From: Bacteroidota bacterium
Lineage (GTDB): Bacteria > Bacteroidota > Bacteroidia > NS11-12g > UBA955
NCBI GenBank assembly: GCA_025354385.1
Contig: JANXMZ010000026.1
Location: 67,400 to 110,290, forward strand
Length of the DNA: 42,891 nt
Reading direction: 5' to 3'
In this document: positions 27,227 to 36,581 of the stretch, piece after piece
Position numbering within the stretch: the first letter of the stretch is position 1
Layout of the letters: each line of letters starts with the position of its first letter
Made by a program: the position numbers and the translations under genes
Notes under the pieces: generated by a model
The model's input: only the letters and a program-made list of their open reading frames with translations
Told to the model about the DNA's origin: nothing
Databases searched by the model: none

Positions 27227-28487
27227 ATTCAACAGTTTGTTGCTAGCATTCTTGTTTTTGTTCGGACCACTGCAAGGACAAACATCACGGAAGGAATTAG
27301 AAAAACAGAGAAAACAAACGGAAGAACAGATTGCTATCACAAAAAGGATTTTAAACGAAACTAAGAATAAAAAAAATAAAAGCTTAAAAGAATTGGTTTC
27401 CATCAGTCGTCTGATTGAAAAAAGAGAAGAACTTATAACTACCATTAATAGCGAAATCCAATATGTGAATGTAGATGTAGAGCAAAAAAAGAATGATATT
27501 GATAGCTTAAATTCGCAATTGGATATTGAAAAGAATAATTATGCCAAAGCCATTATTCAATCATATAAAAGTAGAAAAGTATATAATAATGCGCTTTATC
27601 TTTTTGCAGCCAAATCTTTTAATCAATTATTTCAAAGGCTTAAATTCATTCAATATTTATCCGAAGCACAAACCCGTTTTTTGTTAAAGATTGAAAATAA
27701 GAAAAAAGAATTGGAAAATAAATTATCTGAACTTTTAGGACTAAAAGTTTCAAAAGAAATATTGGTTAAAAATAAAGTTTCCGAAGTCAATGAACTTGAA
27801 ATTGATAAAACACAAAAGAATAAGGCTATTGTTTCCCTTACTGGTAAAGAGAAAGAACTTAAAGCCCAATTAGATAAACAAAAGAAAGCGAAGGAAAATT
27901 TAAACGCTCAAATCAATGCCATTATCAGTAAAGAAATAGCAGAGGCTAGAAAAAAAGCGAAGGAACAGGCTGCTAAATCCGGAAAAGGAACAGCCAAAAC
28001 CAACACAGACAATAAAACAAATCCAAAAGTTGAGGTAAAAGAACCACTTTTAACACCAGAGGCAAAGGAACTCTCTGATAATTTTGCTGCCAATAGAGGA
28101 AAATTGCCATGGCCAGTTGAAAAAGGCTTTATCAGCGAGCGATTTGGCACACACGCGCATGCAAAACTCGACCAGGTGATGATTCAGAATAACGGCTTAG
28201 ACATTCAATCAATAAGCGGTGCCACAGCACGATGCGTGTATAAAGGAACTGTAGCTGCTATTATTTCTATCCCAGGTCTTGGTAAAACTGTATTGGTTAA
28301 TCATGGAGAATATTTTACTGTCTATTCTAAATTAAAAAACGTGACGGTTAGCCAAGGTCAGGTTTTAAGTTTAAAGCAATCCATTGGCACCGTGGATGAA
28401 GATGAGGACGGTGCAACAGAAATACATTTTGAGATTTGGCTTAATCAGGACAAGCAAAATCCCGAACTTTGGCTTGCAAAAAAATAA
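27210..28487 (+). CDS. EnvC-like murein hydrolase activator (degenerate LytM/M23)
   Basis: The ATG at 27210 gives 425 residues: a signal peptide (to about residue 24), a long coiled coil (about 25-260), a lysine/threonine-rich linker, and a C-terminal LytM domain (about 300-425). Zinc ligands of true M23 peptidases are lost: the HxxxD motif reads NNGLD, the YAHL-type motif reads YSKL, and the final HxH reads EIH. That pattern matches EnvC, which does not cut peptidoglycan but activates amidases at division sites. The longer frame to 27153 lies inside the DUF4292 gene and is rejected. Confidence 0.88.
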   Translation: MKDPNKFNSLLLAFLFLFGPLQGQTSRKELEKQRKQTEEQIAITKRILNETKNKKNKSLKELVSISRLIEKREELITTINSEIQYVNVDVEQKKNDIDSLNSQLDIEKNNYAKAIIQSYKSRKVYNNALYLFAAKSFNQLFQRLKFIQYLSEAQTRFLLKIENKKKELENKLSELLGLKVSKEILVKNKVSEVNELEIDKTQKNKAIVSLTGKEKELKAQLDKQKKAKENLNAQINAIISKEIAEARKKAKEQAAKSGKGTAKTNTDNKTNPKVEVKEPLLTPEAKELSDNFAANRGKLPWPVEKGFISERFGTHAHAKLDQVMIQNNGLDIQSISGATARCVYKGTVAAIISIPGLGKTVLVNHGEYFTVYSKLKNVTVSQGQVLSLKQSIGTVDEDEDGATEIHFEIWLNQDKQNPELWLAKK

Positions 28488-28497
28488 AATTAATATC

Positions 28498-29346
28498 ATG
28501 GAAATAAAATCAATTGCAATTGCAGGTGCCGGAACCATGGGAGCAGGCATCGCTCAGGTTTGTGCTCAAGCAGGTTATAATGTAATGTTATTTGATATTA
28601 ATGAGGTGATGCTTGAAAAAGCACATCAAAACATTCAGAACTCTCTTAAAAAATTAAGCGATTCAAATAAAATTAGCGCAGAACATGCTGAATTATATTT
28701 AAAGAACATTCGATTAGTATCTGATTTGGAAGCGGTAAGAGCAGATCTTATAATTGAAGCCATCATAGAAAAGCTAGATATTAAGCTAGACTTATTCGCC
28801 AAATTAATGGATATCAATGGTCCAAATACCATTTACGCGTCCAATACCTCATCTATTCCTATAACACAAATTGCGGCTAAACTTCAATATGCGCAACAAT
28901 TTATAGGTATTCATTTTTTTAATCCCGCACAAATAATGAAACTTGTTGAGATTATTAAGGGTGCTAAAACAGATGAAAAAATAGTCAATATAGTTTATGA
29001 TTTTGTTTTAAAATTAAAAAAGGAACCTGTCATTGCTGCGGATGCACCTGGCTTTATTGTTAACCGAGTGGCGCGTTTATATTATGTTGAAGCATTAAAA
29101 ATATTGGAAGAAGGGGTGGCTGAATTTGAAACCATTGATCAACTCATGGAGGCATCTGGCTTTAAGTTAGGTCCTTTTAGATTAATGGATTTAATTGGTG
29201 TTGATACAAATTACTCTGTAACCGAGAGTCAATACCAATTGTTTAATCATGAACCGAGATTTCGCCCCAGCCGAATTCAAAAACAAAAGGTAGACGCAGG
29301 ACTTCACGGACGTAAAACAAAAGAAGGATTTTATAAATATGAATAA
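28498..29346 (+). CDS. 3-Hydroxyacyl-CoA (3-hydroxybutyryl-CoA) dehydrogenase
   Basis: This 282-residue NAD-dependent enzyme oxidises 3-hydroxyacyl-CoA, or works in reverse in butanoate metabolism. The N-terminal motif is GAGTMGAGIAQ (10-20), the substrate/NAD region has SNTSSIP, the catalytic His is in GIHFFNPA, and the C-terminal domain has DAPGFIVNR. The size is that of single-domain bacterial HbdA/PaaH-type enzymes. The ATG at 28498 starts 10 bases after the EnvC-like gene; a longer frame to 28384 overlaps it and is rejected. An enoyl-CoA hydratase gene lies elsewhere in the window (41858). Confidence 0.93.
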   Translation: MEIKSIAIAGAGTMGAGIAQVCAQAGYNVMLFDINEVMLEKAHQNIQNSLKKLSDSNKISAEHAELYLKNIRLVSDLEAVRADLIIEAIIEKLDIKLDLFAKLMDINGPNTIYASNTSSIPITQIAAKLQYAQQFIGIHFFNPAQIMKLVEIIKGAKTDEKIVNIVYDFVLKLKKEPVIAADAPGFIVNRVARLYYVEALKILEEGVAEFETIDQLMEASGFKLGPFRLMDLIGVDTNYSVTESQYQLFNHEPRFRPSRIQKQKVDAGLHGRKTKEGFYKYE

Positions 29347-29791
29347 ATTAGTGCTTATTTTAACAATAGTGTTGGGATTAGCTTGTAAAAAATCTAACAA
29401 CAATACCAATCCCGAACCGATTAACAATGTTCCAGTTAGTTTAACTATCAACTTGGCACTTCCAGCTTATTTTCATTTGCAAAATGTTGGAACCTATGTT
29501 ATTGAAAACGGCGGTGTTAAAGGCATTATTTTGGTTCACAATACGGATGATAATTTTTATGCATTCGACCGGTGTTGCAGCTATCAGCCGAATTCTTCAA
29601 ATTGCTCACGACTTGAAATAGACAGTTCATCACTTCAATTTAGATGTGGACAAACAACCTCAAAAGGCTTTGTTAAATGCTGTGATTCCAAATTTTTTTT
29701 CGATGGTTCTGTAGCCCAATCTCCGGCGCGTTTCCCTCTTAAACAGTACAATGTAAATAAAAGCGGTAACACAATAATCATATCAAATTAA
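29339..29791 (+). CDS. Small lipoprotein with degenerate Rieske-like fold
   Basis: This 150-residue lipoprotein has the signal MNKLVLILTIVLGLAC with Cys16. The C-terminal half follows the Rieske plan: YAFDRCC near residue 80, then KCCDSKFFFDGSVAQSPARF with PLKQY near 119-143, like the GSxFD...GPAxxPL end of Rieske proteins. The CxH and CxxH cluster ligands are not there, however: cysteines occur as CC pairs and no histidine is in place. It therefore may not bind a 2Fe-2S cluster; disulfides or another metal are possible. It overlaps the dehydrogenase gene by 8 bases. Confidence 0.7.
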   Translation: MNKLVLILTIVLGLACKKSNNNTNPEPINNVPVSLTINLALPAYFHLQNVGTYVIENGGVKGIILVHNTDDNFYAFDRCCSYQPNSSNCSRLEIDSSSLQFRCGQTTSKGFVKCCDSKFFFDGSVAQSPARFPLKQYNVNKSGNTIIISN

Positions 29792-29805
29792 TTTTTTTTT
29801 AAAAA

Positions 29806-29839
29806 ATTGTAGTATAAGTTAATCCTTTTTATATATTTG
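29806..29839 (+). promoter_or_regulatory. Bacteroidota-type promoter of the ompA-like gene
   Basis: ATTG at 29806-29809 serves as a -33-like box and TATATTTG at 29832-29839 matches the -7 consensus exactly, with 22 bases between. The ATG lies 39 bases downstream. This is the best-formed promoter in the window and fits a strongly expressed outer-membrane gene. Confidence 0.55.
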
Positions 29840-29877
29840 TCGGGTTGTAAAACTTTTGTAAAATTTTAATACAGCTT

Positions 29878-31410
29878 ATGATGAAAAAACATTTACTACT
29901 TACTTTTTGTGCCTTTATATTAATATTGCAGGCATTCTCTCAATCTGCCGAACGTAGGCTTGGTATCGAAATTAATGGAGGCATTAATGAGTATCAAGGC
30001 GATTTGGGTTCAGCTCTCTTTTTTGCCCGAAAGCCCAATTATCAAGGTTTAGGTGGCTCTATCAGTTATTATTTAAACCCAAACATAGATGTTTGTCTAT
30101 TCGGTTCTGGCGGAGATGTTGGATTCTTCACAATTGTTCCTAATGTCATACCTTCATTAACTTATCAATATTTCAGAGCCAATGTGGCAACTGTTAATGG
30201 CGGTATACGCATCAAGTTAATAAAAGACAAACCATTCACCCCTTACATTATGATGGGCGCTGGTGGTGTTTATCTACATAGCAATGTAAGTCAAAGTCCT
30301 GATTCATATACTGGTGCTGCTGGTAATTTGGCAGGAGGAATTGGATTCCAATATAGTTTCAGTGAAACTTTTGGTGTTCGTTTGCAAACTATGGCCAATT
30401 ATACTATGAACGATATTTGGGATGGTGCTCCTTTTTCCTATTTAACACATACCAGATATAAAGATAATGATATGTTTCTTTATCACTCCTTAGGTTTCTT
30501 TTATAACATGCCATATGGCAATTCTGCTCCTGGAGGAACTTTGAAAGATAAAGACAAAGACGGTGTGCCTGATAAATTGGATAAATGTCCTAAAACAATG
30601 CCTTGGCAAATGCCAGTTAATGAAGAAGGTTGTCCTAAAGATTCAGATTTGGATAGTATTCCTGATTACCAAGATAGCTGCCCTTATCAGTTCGGTCCTC
30701 GTAAATTCAATGGTTGCCCTGACAAAGATGCTGATGGTATCATGGATAAATTAGACCGTTGTCCAGATAAAGCAGGTCCAATTGAATTCAATGGTTGCCC
30801 TGATACTGATGGTGATGGTATTATTGACATCGAAGATCAGTGCCCTGCAGTTAAAGGTCTAAAAGAATTTAACGGTTGCCCTGATACTGATGGTGATGGT
30901 ATTGAAGATAAAAAAGATAAATGTGTAAACATTGCGGGTCCTATGGAGGGCGAAGGTTGTCCAGATAGCGATGGTGACGGTGTCTTTGACAACAAAGACG
31001 TTTGTCCTAAAGTAGTAGGTACATTGGCAAATAAAGGTTGTCCTGAAATTCAACAGGAAGTTATTCAAAGAATAGCTTTGGCTGCAAAAGGTATTAACTT
31101 TGAGACTGGAAAAGATATTATCAAAACAGAATCATATGACGATTTAGATGCTTTGGTAAAAATCTTAAACGAATATCCTGAAGCCAATGTTGCTATTGAA
31201 GGTCATACTGATAATGTAGGTGTATCTGCCGCAAATCTTGAATTATCTCAAAAACGCGCCAATGCAGTATTAGCCTACTTAATCAATAAGGGCATAGCTG
31301 CTTCTAGATTAACTGCAACAGGTTATGGTGATACTCAGCCAATTGCTGATAACAAAACAAAAGCAGGTAAAGCTAAAAATAGAAGAGTTGACTTTAAGTT
31401 GACTTACTAA
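29878..31410 (+). CDS. OmpA-family outer membrane protein with thrombospondin type 3 repeats
   Basis: The protein has 510 residues. It consists of a signal peptide (1-21), an eight-strand barrel-like N-terminal domain (about 25-215), six calcium-binding TSP3-type repeats (about 222-389; DxDxDGxxD units such as DTDGDGIID separated by Cys-Pro), and a C-terminal OmpA peptidoglycan-binding domain (about 400-510). The last has EGHTDNVG and LSQKRANAV, the NRRVDFKL ending included. It should tie the outer membrane to peptidoglycan. It has its own promoter and terminator, so it is monocistronic. Start could be the ATG at 29878 or 29881. Confidence 0.95.
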   Translation: MMKKHLLLTFCAFILILQAFSQSAERRLGIEINGGINEYQGDLGSALFFARKPNYQGLGGSISYYLNPNIDVCLFGSGGDVGFFTIVPNVIPSLTYQYFRANVATVNGGIRIKLIKDKPFTPYIMMGAGGVYLHSNVSQSPDSYTGAAGNLAGGIGFQYSFSETFGVRLQTMANYTMNDIWDGAPFSYLTHTRYKDNDMFLYHSLGFFYNMPYGNSAPGGTLKDKDKDGVPDKLDKCPKTMPWQMPVNEEGCPKDSDLDSIPDYQDSCPYQFGPRKFNGCPDKDADGIMDKLDRCPDKAGPIEFNGCPDTDGDGIIDIEDQCPAVKGLKEFNGCPDTDGDGIEDKKDKCVNIAGPMEGEGCPDSDGDGVFDNKDVCPKVVGTLANKGCPEIQQEVIQRIALAAKGINFETGKDIIKTESYDDLDALVKILNEYPEANVAIEGHTDNVGVSAANLELSQKRANAVLAYLINKGIAASRLTATGYGDTQPIADNKTKAGKAKNRRVDFKLTY

Positions 31411-31427
31411 TAAAATTATTAAACAAT

Positions 31428-31458
31428 AAAGGCGAATCTATTAAGATTCGCCTTTTTT
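31428..31458 (+). terminator. Rho-independent terminator of the ompA-like gene
   Basis: GGCGAATCT (31431-31439) pairs with AGATTCGCC (31444-31452) around the loop ATTA. It is extended by AAA/TTT and followed by a T-run. It lies 18 bases after the stop. It may also act for the convergent aat gene on the other strand. Confidence 0.9.
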
Positions 31459-31472
31459 TATGCTCTATTTCT

Positions 31473-32027
31473 CTAAAGCAGTTTATTTAACATTATGAGA
31501 AATTCACTTTGAGGAATCTCCTTAGCACCAAATTGTTTCAAATGCTCTGTTATAAATTGGCAATCCAATAACTCCATCTGATTTGCTTTCATCCATTCTA
31601 CTAAAAATACAAGCGCAATCTTACTTGCATTTGTAACCTTATGAAACATGCTTTCACCAAAAAAAACTTTACCCATTGCAACCCCATATAAACCGCCAAC
31701 CATTTCATTATCACTCCAAACTTCAAAACTAAATCCATAACCCATATCCTTTAAACCGCAATACACTTCTATTATTTCTTCTGAAATCCATGTTTCTTCG
31801 CGTTGAGCACAAGCCCTCATAGTGCCCTCAAAATCCTTATTAATGACCAATTGAAACAGCCCTTTTCTGCACTCCCTTCTTAAATTTTTATTGCAAATAA
31901 ACTCCGAAGGAATAATAATTCCTCTTAATTGGGGCTCATACCAGTATATCGCATTGTCTTCTTCGGGCTCTGCCATGGGGAAAATTCCATTGCTATAACC
32001 ATGAAGTACCTGATGAGCATTCAACAT
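31473..32027 (-). CDS. aat: Leucyl/phenylalanyl-tRNA--protein transferase
   Basis: This 184-residue enzyme, a little shorter than E. coli Aat, transfers Leu or Phe from tRNA to proteins with N-terminal Arg or Lys, marking them for ClpS-ClpAP degradation. Family motifs are GYSNGIFPM near the start, ETWISEEI, FEVWSDNEMVGGLYGVAMGK, FFGESMF with NASKIAL, and LLDCQFITEHLKQFGA. The canonical His before VEVW is Phe here. The ATG at 32027 gives a compact N-terminus. It stands alone between the terminator and the kinase gene. Confidence 0.94.
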   Translation of the reverse strand: MLNAHQVLHGYSNGIFPMAEPEEDNAIYWYEPQLRGIIIPSEFICNKNLRRECRKGLFQLVINKDFEGTMRACAQREETWISEEIIEVYCGLKDMGYGFSFEVWSDNEMVGGLYGVAMGKVFFGESMFHKVTNASKIALVFLVEWMKANQMELLDCQFITEHLKQFGAKEIPQSEFLIMLNKLL

Positions 32028-32078
32028 TTTAATAAATTAGAGTAATACAATGGATTAACCCATTAATTTCGCCTTTTA

Positions 32079-32999
32079 TTAAAGCATCATTTCTACACTG
32101 CTCATTGATTGAAAGGCGCGAACCCTCTCATTTAATTGAGCTTCAGAAACCAATAATATATTTTCTGTTCCAAATTTTTCAACACAAAAACTTGCCATTG
32201 CACTGCCATAAACAATGGCTCTTTTCATATTTTCAAAACTTATATCTCCAGTTTTTGCTAACCATCCAATAAATCCACCAGCAAATGTATCGCCAGCCCC
32301 TGTTGGGTCGAAAACATCTTCCAACAGCATTGCAGGTGCAGAAAAAACATGGTTTTTATGAAATAATAAGGCCCCATGCTCACCCTTTTTAATAATCAAA
32401 AATTGCGGACCCATTTGGTTTATTTTTTTTGCCGCTTTCATCAAACTGTATTCTCCAGAAAGTTGTCTTGCCTCCTCATCATTTATTGTTAAAACATCCA
32501 CCATTTTTAATGTTTGTTTTAAATCATCCATGGCAATATCCATCCAAAAATTCATGGTATCCATGACTACCAATTTTGGTCTTTTGGTTAAACGACTAAT
32601 AAGTGTGCTTTGCACTATTGGTGCTAAGTTTCCTAACATTAGAAACTCAGGTGCACTCAATTTCTCTGGTACTATAGGGTCGAAATCGGCCAAAACATTC
32701 AGTTCTGTTATAAGCGTCTCTCTGCTATTCATATCATTAAAATAACGACCGCTCCAAAAGAATGATTTCTCATTTGGCTTAATCTGTAAGCCATCTGTAT
32801 TAATGCCCTTATCCTTCAAAATCTGTATATAGGATTCCGGAAAATCATCGCCAACAACTGCAATTAAACTTATATCTTTAGTAAAATAGGAGGCTGCCAA
32901 ACTAATGTAAGTAGCAGCACCACCAATAATCTTATCTGTTTTGCCAAATGGTGTTTCTATGGCATCAAAGGCCACAGTTCCGGTTACAAGTAAACTCAT
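32079..32999 (-). CDS. PfkB-family carbohydrate kinase
   Basis: About 306 residues from the ATG at 32999. It is a ribokinase/PfkB sugar kinase that phosphorylates a sugar or nucleoside with ATP. The N-terminal GGAATYISLAA and the C-terminal signature DPTGAGDTFAGGF, with catalytic Asp in GAGD, are intact. No specific substrate motif is seen. A longer frame to 33020 adds seven residues before the family's usual start SLLVTGTVAFD and is less likely. The neighbour aat is unrelated. Confidence 0.88.
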   Translation of the reverse strand: MSLLVTGTVAFDAIETPFGKTDKIIGGAATYISLAASYFTKDISLIAVVGDDFPESYIQILKDKGINTDGLQIKPNEKSFFWSGRYFNDMNSRETLITELNVLADFDPIVPEKLSAPEFLMLGNLAPIVQSTLISRLTKRPKLVVMDTMNFWMDIAMDDLKQTLKMVDVLTINDEEARQLSGEYSLMKAAKKINQMGPQFLIIKKGEHGALLFHKNHVFSAPAMLLEDVFDPTGAGDTFAGGFIGWLAKTGDISFENMKRAIVYGSAMASFCVEKFGTENILLVSEAQLNERVRAFQSMSSVEMML

Positions 33000-33049
33000 T
33001 ATTAAATTAATTTTTTGCAAAAATCACCCTTATAACTTGATTTATAAAA

Positions 33050-33949
33050 TTAATATTTGAAGATAAGGCTATCGTTATGAACATTCTTTCCTGTAAAGCT
33101 TCCATATGCGCCATTAATATTACCTTTGACAAGTGTTGGTTGCGAGAAAGGATCATTCTGATAGAAAATATGTTCATTCAGGGTTGAATAATAATCATAG
33201 GCCTGACGAGTGTAGTGCTCCATATATATGACGATTGATTTTGTCTTTTTACTAATAGAATTGGCTAAAGCTCCTGTCCCGAAATTAAAAATAATGGGAC
33301 TGCCGTTAAAATACTTATCAGAAAATAATAAATGTTTTTTCGAAAATTTATTATTCTGATCTTCTGTTAAAATTGGGTCGATTGTTTCAACATCAATCCA
33401 TTCCTCTATCAACGTAGTATCCTTGTCTCCGTTAGGCTTTAAAGTATACAATTCACAATAATGTTTCATTTTAATACCGTAATAATCCAGTCCATTTTGA
33501 AGGTCTTTCAACTGATAGTTAATCCTGAAGAAATTCTCCTTGCCTTGAAAAATAATACTATCTGTTTTTAATATTTTACTCTGGCTGGGGGAAGGAACGC
33601 TATCTCCCATCCAATATACCTTACCTGGCAAACTTATTTTTACAAGGTAAAATAATGAAGCCTGGGCTTTTGTATTTACCGATAAGTAATGTCCGTTACT
33701 TCCCATTGGAATAGTTTCTAATAGCAATGTATCTTTAGTAAAAATTTCAATTATTGCGTTATTTTCAAGTAACGGTTTTGTATTATCATTAATGGCCTGC
33801 GTATACTTAAGTGTAAAACTGATAAAACTATCTGCACACAAATTTGAATTAACAACCAGGCTTTGTGTTTGCGTTGGCAACTGAAAATCAATTTGTTTTC
33901 TGCAGGAAAATAGCACCAGGAACATCAATATATATGACACATTTCTCAA
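33050..33949 (-). CDS. DUF4249 lipoprotein
   Basis: This 299-residue lipoprotein has the signal MRNVSYILMFLVLFSC with Cys16. It matches DUF4249, beta-rich Bacteroidota lipoproteins that nearly always follow a TonB-dependent receptor gene. The early segment LVVNSNLCADSFISFTLKYT is typical. It probably partners the receptor at the outer membrane, as SusD-like proteins do for SusC, but without SusD homology. Its ATG overlaps the stop of the receptor gene by 4 bases (ATGA), so the two are co-translated. Confidence 0.85.
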   Translation of the reverse strand: MRNVSYILMFLVLFSCRKQIDFQLPTQTQSLVVNSNLCADSFISFTLKYTQAINDNTKPLLENNAIIEIFTKDTLLLETIPMGSNGHYLSVNTKAQASLFYLVKISLPGKVYWMGDSVPSPSQSKILKTDSIIFQGKENFFRINYQLKDLQNGLDYYGIKMKHYCELYTLKPNGDKDTTLIEEWIDVETIDPILTEDQNNKFSKKHLLFSDKYFNGSPIIFNFGTGALANSISKKTKSIVIYMEHYTRQAYDYYSTLNEHIFYQNDPFSQPTLVKGNINGAYGSFTGKNVHNDSLIFKY

Positions 33950-36552
33950 AAGTTTATTTTATAATTTATGTTGGGTAATATTGGGAACAAACTTACTAGT
34001 TTAAGTGTCCTATTACCATCTTGATTATAGGTAGGTGTTACATAAAAAGCGTTCAAACGATTGTATACATTATACGCACCAAAACTCCATATACGGGTAT
34101 ACCTAGGTTTTTGCTTTTTATAATTAACACAAACATCCATTCTGTGATAATCTGGAAACTTGTAAGCATTCCTGTCGCCATAAACATATATTACATTATC
34201 TGGAGATACACCGGAGTTTGCATAATAAACCTGCACAGGTAAGGTTGTATTAGCACCTGTTGTGTAAACCCAAGTAACCGTGCCGTCCCATTTATCGCTC
34301 CACTGATGATTTACAACCATTGCCAGATTATGCCTTCTGTCATACTTGTAAGGAAAAATTTTACCCGCATTAATAGCATCAAATTGTCTGTAATTCCAGC
34401 TATATGTATAACTTAACCAACCTGTTGTTTTACCACTTCTTTTTTCTATCAATGCTTCCAAGCCATAGGCCCAGCCTCTTCCACTGGTTACTTTATCTTC
34501 CCAATTATTATCCTTTCCTATATAATTTACCTGTTCCTTATACTCAATCAGATTGCCCATATTTTTATTGAACGCCTCAAAATTGTACAAATATTTTCCT
34601 TTAGAATAACTGATACCTGCACTTGTAATATTTGCAAATTCCGGCTTTATCTTCATTGTAGAAGGCAACCATAAATCTATCGGCAAGCCAGCTGTAGAAT
34701 TTGTAAGCAGGTGCAAGAACTGCATCGAGTAACTGTAGGAGGCATGCACTAATAATTTCTTATTTGGTCTGTAATTCAAATTAAATCTGGGTTGACTTTT
34801 TGCATACTGAATGCCCTGCAAATTATATTGGGCATATAATAAACCAAATGTAGCACTTACTTTCCGATGAAATCTAATATAAACATCAGAATAGGCATTG
34901 TACTCTATACTATTAATGGCCTCTTTGGAAGAGGGTATTGGTTTAACAATATTGGTGGCAGAGGTACTTACCTCGCGCGAAAACTGATGAAAAACAAAGC
35001 CTGTACCAGCCTTAATACTGAGCCAATTGAGCGGTTTATATTCAATATTGTACATCAAGTTCCAATCCCTTATTACCGACACAAAAGTATAATTATAACT
35101 ATTCTCAATACTTTGGGTATCATTTTTCTCAATGTATGAATAATTAGATTCGTTACCAGAAGTATATTTACTATACGAAGCCAAAAACCAACCAAATAAT
35201 TTAGGAGAAATTACATGGTTATACCTAAGTGAAGCGATGCTATTACCCCAAAATAAATTTTGATTGTCCTTTTCCTTGATAACCTTTTCCGGATCCTTTG
35301 CTTTAAAAGAGTTTTTTGTAAATGAATTATCTAAACCTCTATAAAATGATAAAGATAATTGGTGCTTTGCATTAAATCTGTGATTGACTTTCCCATTTAC
35401 ATCATAGAAATAATAATTAGAATAAATAGGTGAAAACTGATTACTAAAAATACTGCTTTGGGTTAATGAATTTAATACATCTAGGTAAGACCTTCTTCCA
35501 GATAATACCATTGTTGTTTTTTTGTTTCTGCTAATAGGTCCATTTAATGTTAACTTAGTAGAAAGTACCCCCAAAGACAATTGATAATTTAATTTTTTGG
35601 TGTTTCCATCTATGGTTCTAACATCAATTACACTGCTCAATCTGCCACCATATCTAGAACTCATACCACCTTTAATCAGTGTGACATCCTTTACTACATC
35701 CGAATTGAAAATACTAAAGAACCCATAAATATGGGATGGATTATATACTGGCACATCATCCAATAAAATCAAATTTTGATCTGGACCTCCTCCTCTTATA
35801 TTGAGTCCTGTAGTACCATCATTACCTGCACTTACACCTGGCAATAACTGAAGGGACTTTATGACATCCGTTTCTCCAAATAGTACTGGAAACTTCTTTA
35901 AAGTATTAGCATTTATTCTGTATTCATCGGGCTTAAACTGGTTGGTATTATCCGGTTTAGAGGTAACCGTAAACGTAGGTAAATTGATTGTAGATTTAAG
36001 TGTTACGCTGTAAATAAAGTTGGCATTTAATAGAAATGTAGAACTGACAGATTGGTAACCTATATAAGAATACACCATCTTTACACTGTCTTCATCAAGT
36101 GTTAAGCTATAAAAACCATCTTGATTGGTTGTCGTTCCTCTTAAAGAATAAAGGTTGTAAATATTTGCATTGATGAGTTTTTCGCCCGTTTCTTCATCGT
36201 ATACAAAACCGGAAATTGTATGCTTAATAGTTTTAGTAACCGTTTTTGTAATAACAAAATTATTGCCATAGAGCAAACTGTAGGTTAATTTATGCGGTTG
36301 CAGCAATATTACCAAAACAACACTCAGTTCTTCATCCTGTACATTTAAACTAAAACTCCCAGCAGGAATTATTTTTTGATTATAATTAAATGTTGCTCCT
36401 GTCTTTTCTTCAATCTGCTTTAAAATTAGTGGCAGTGTTTGTTTTTTGATTTTGAGTGAAATTCTTTTGCTTAAAAAATCGCTCTGTGCATTTAATTTTA
36501 ATCCAAATACACCTGTAAATAAACAAAAAAATAAAACAGCCCTGATAAACAT
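33946..36552 (-). CDS. TonB-dependent outer membrane receptor (FecA-type, with STN domain)
   Basis: The 868-residue receptor starts with a signal peptide (1-22). It continues with an STN signalling domain (about 25-100, LPLILKQIEEKTGATFNYN), a carboxypeptidase-regulatory-like domain (about 110-190, ISGFVYDEETGEKLINANIY), a plug (about 215-330, LLPGVSAGNDGTTGLNIRGG), and a beta barrel to the C-terminal Phe. The STN domain signals to the FecR protein encoded just upstream (29-base gap). The ligand is unknown; siderophores, glycans and peptides are all possible in Bacteroidota. Confidence 0.95.
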   Translation of the reverse strand: MFIRAVLFFCLFTGVFGLKLNAQSDFLSKRISLKIKKQTLPLILKQIEEKTGATFNYNQKIIPAGSFSLNVQDEELSVVLVILLQPHKLTYSLLYGNNFVITKTVTKTIKHTISGFVYDEETGEKLINANIYNLYSLRGTTTNQDGFYSLTLDEDSVKMVYSYIGYQSVSSTFLLNANFIYSVTLKSTINLPTFTVTSKPDNTNQFKPDEYRINANTLKKFPVLFGETDVIKSLQLLPGVSAGNDGTTGLNIRGGGPDQNLILLDDVPVYNPSHIYGFFSIFNSDVVKDVTLIKGGMSSRYGGRLSSVIDVRTIDGNTKKLNYQLSLGVLSTKLTLNGPISRNKKTTMVLSGRRSYLDVLNSLTQSSIFSNQFSPIYSNYYFYDVNGKVNHRFNAKHQLSLSFYRGLDNSFTKNSFKAKDPEKVIKEKDNQNLFWGNSIASLRYNHVISPKLFGWFLASYSKYTSGNESNYSYIEKNDTQSIENSYNYTFVSVIRDWNLMYNIEYKPLNWLSIKAGTGFVFHQFSREVSTSATNIVKPIPSSKEAINSIEYNAYSDVYIRFHRKVSATFGLLYAQYNLQGIQYAKSQPRFNLNYRPNKKLLVHASYSYSMQFLHLLTNSTAGLPIDLWLPSTMKIKPEFANITSAGISYSKGKYLYNFEAFNKNMGNLIEYKEQVNYIGKDNNWEDKVTSGRGWAYGLEALIEKRSGKTTGWLSYTYSWNYRQFDAINAGKIFPYKYDRRHNLAMVVNHQWSDKWDGTVTWVYTTGANTTLPVQVYYANSGVSPDNVIYVYGDRNAYKFPDYHRMDVCVNYKKQKPRYTRIWSFGAYNVYNRLNAFYVTPTYNQDGNRTLKLVSLFPILPNINYKINF

Positions 36553-36581
36553 TCAGACTGCTAAATTACTTCTTTTTCTAA

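Noticed and set aside
30544..31044. Regularly spaced repeats that could suggest an array
   Set aside because: They are in-frame coding repeats (TSP3 calcium-binding units) inside the OmpA protein, with no conserved palindromic unit or unique spacers, so not CRISPR.
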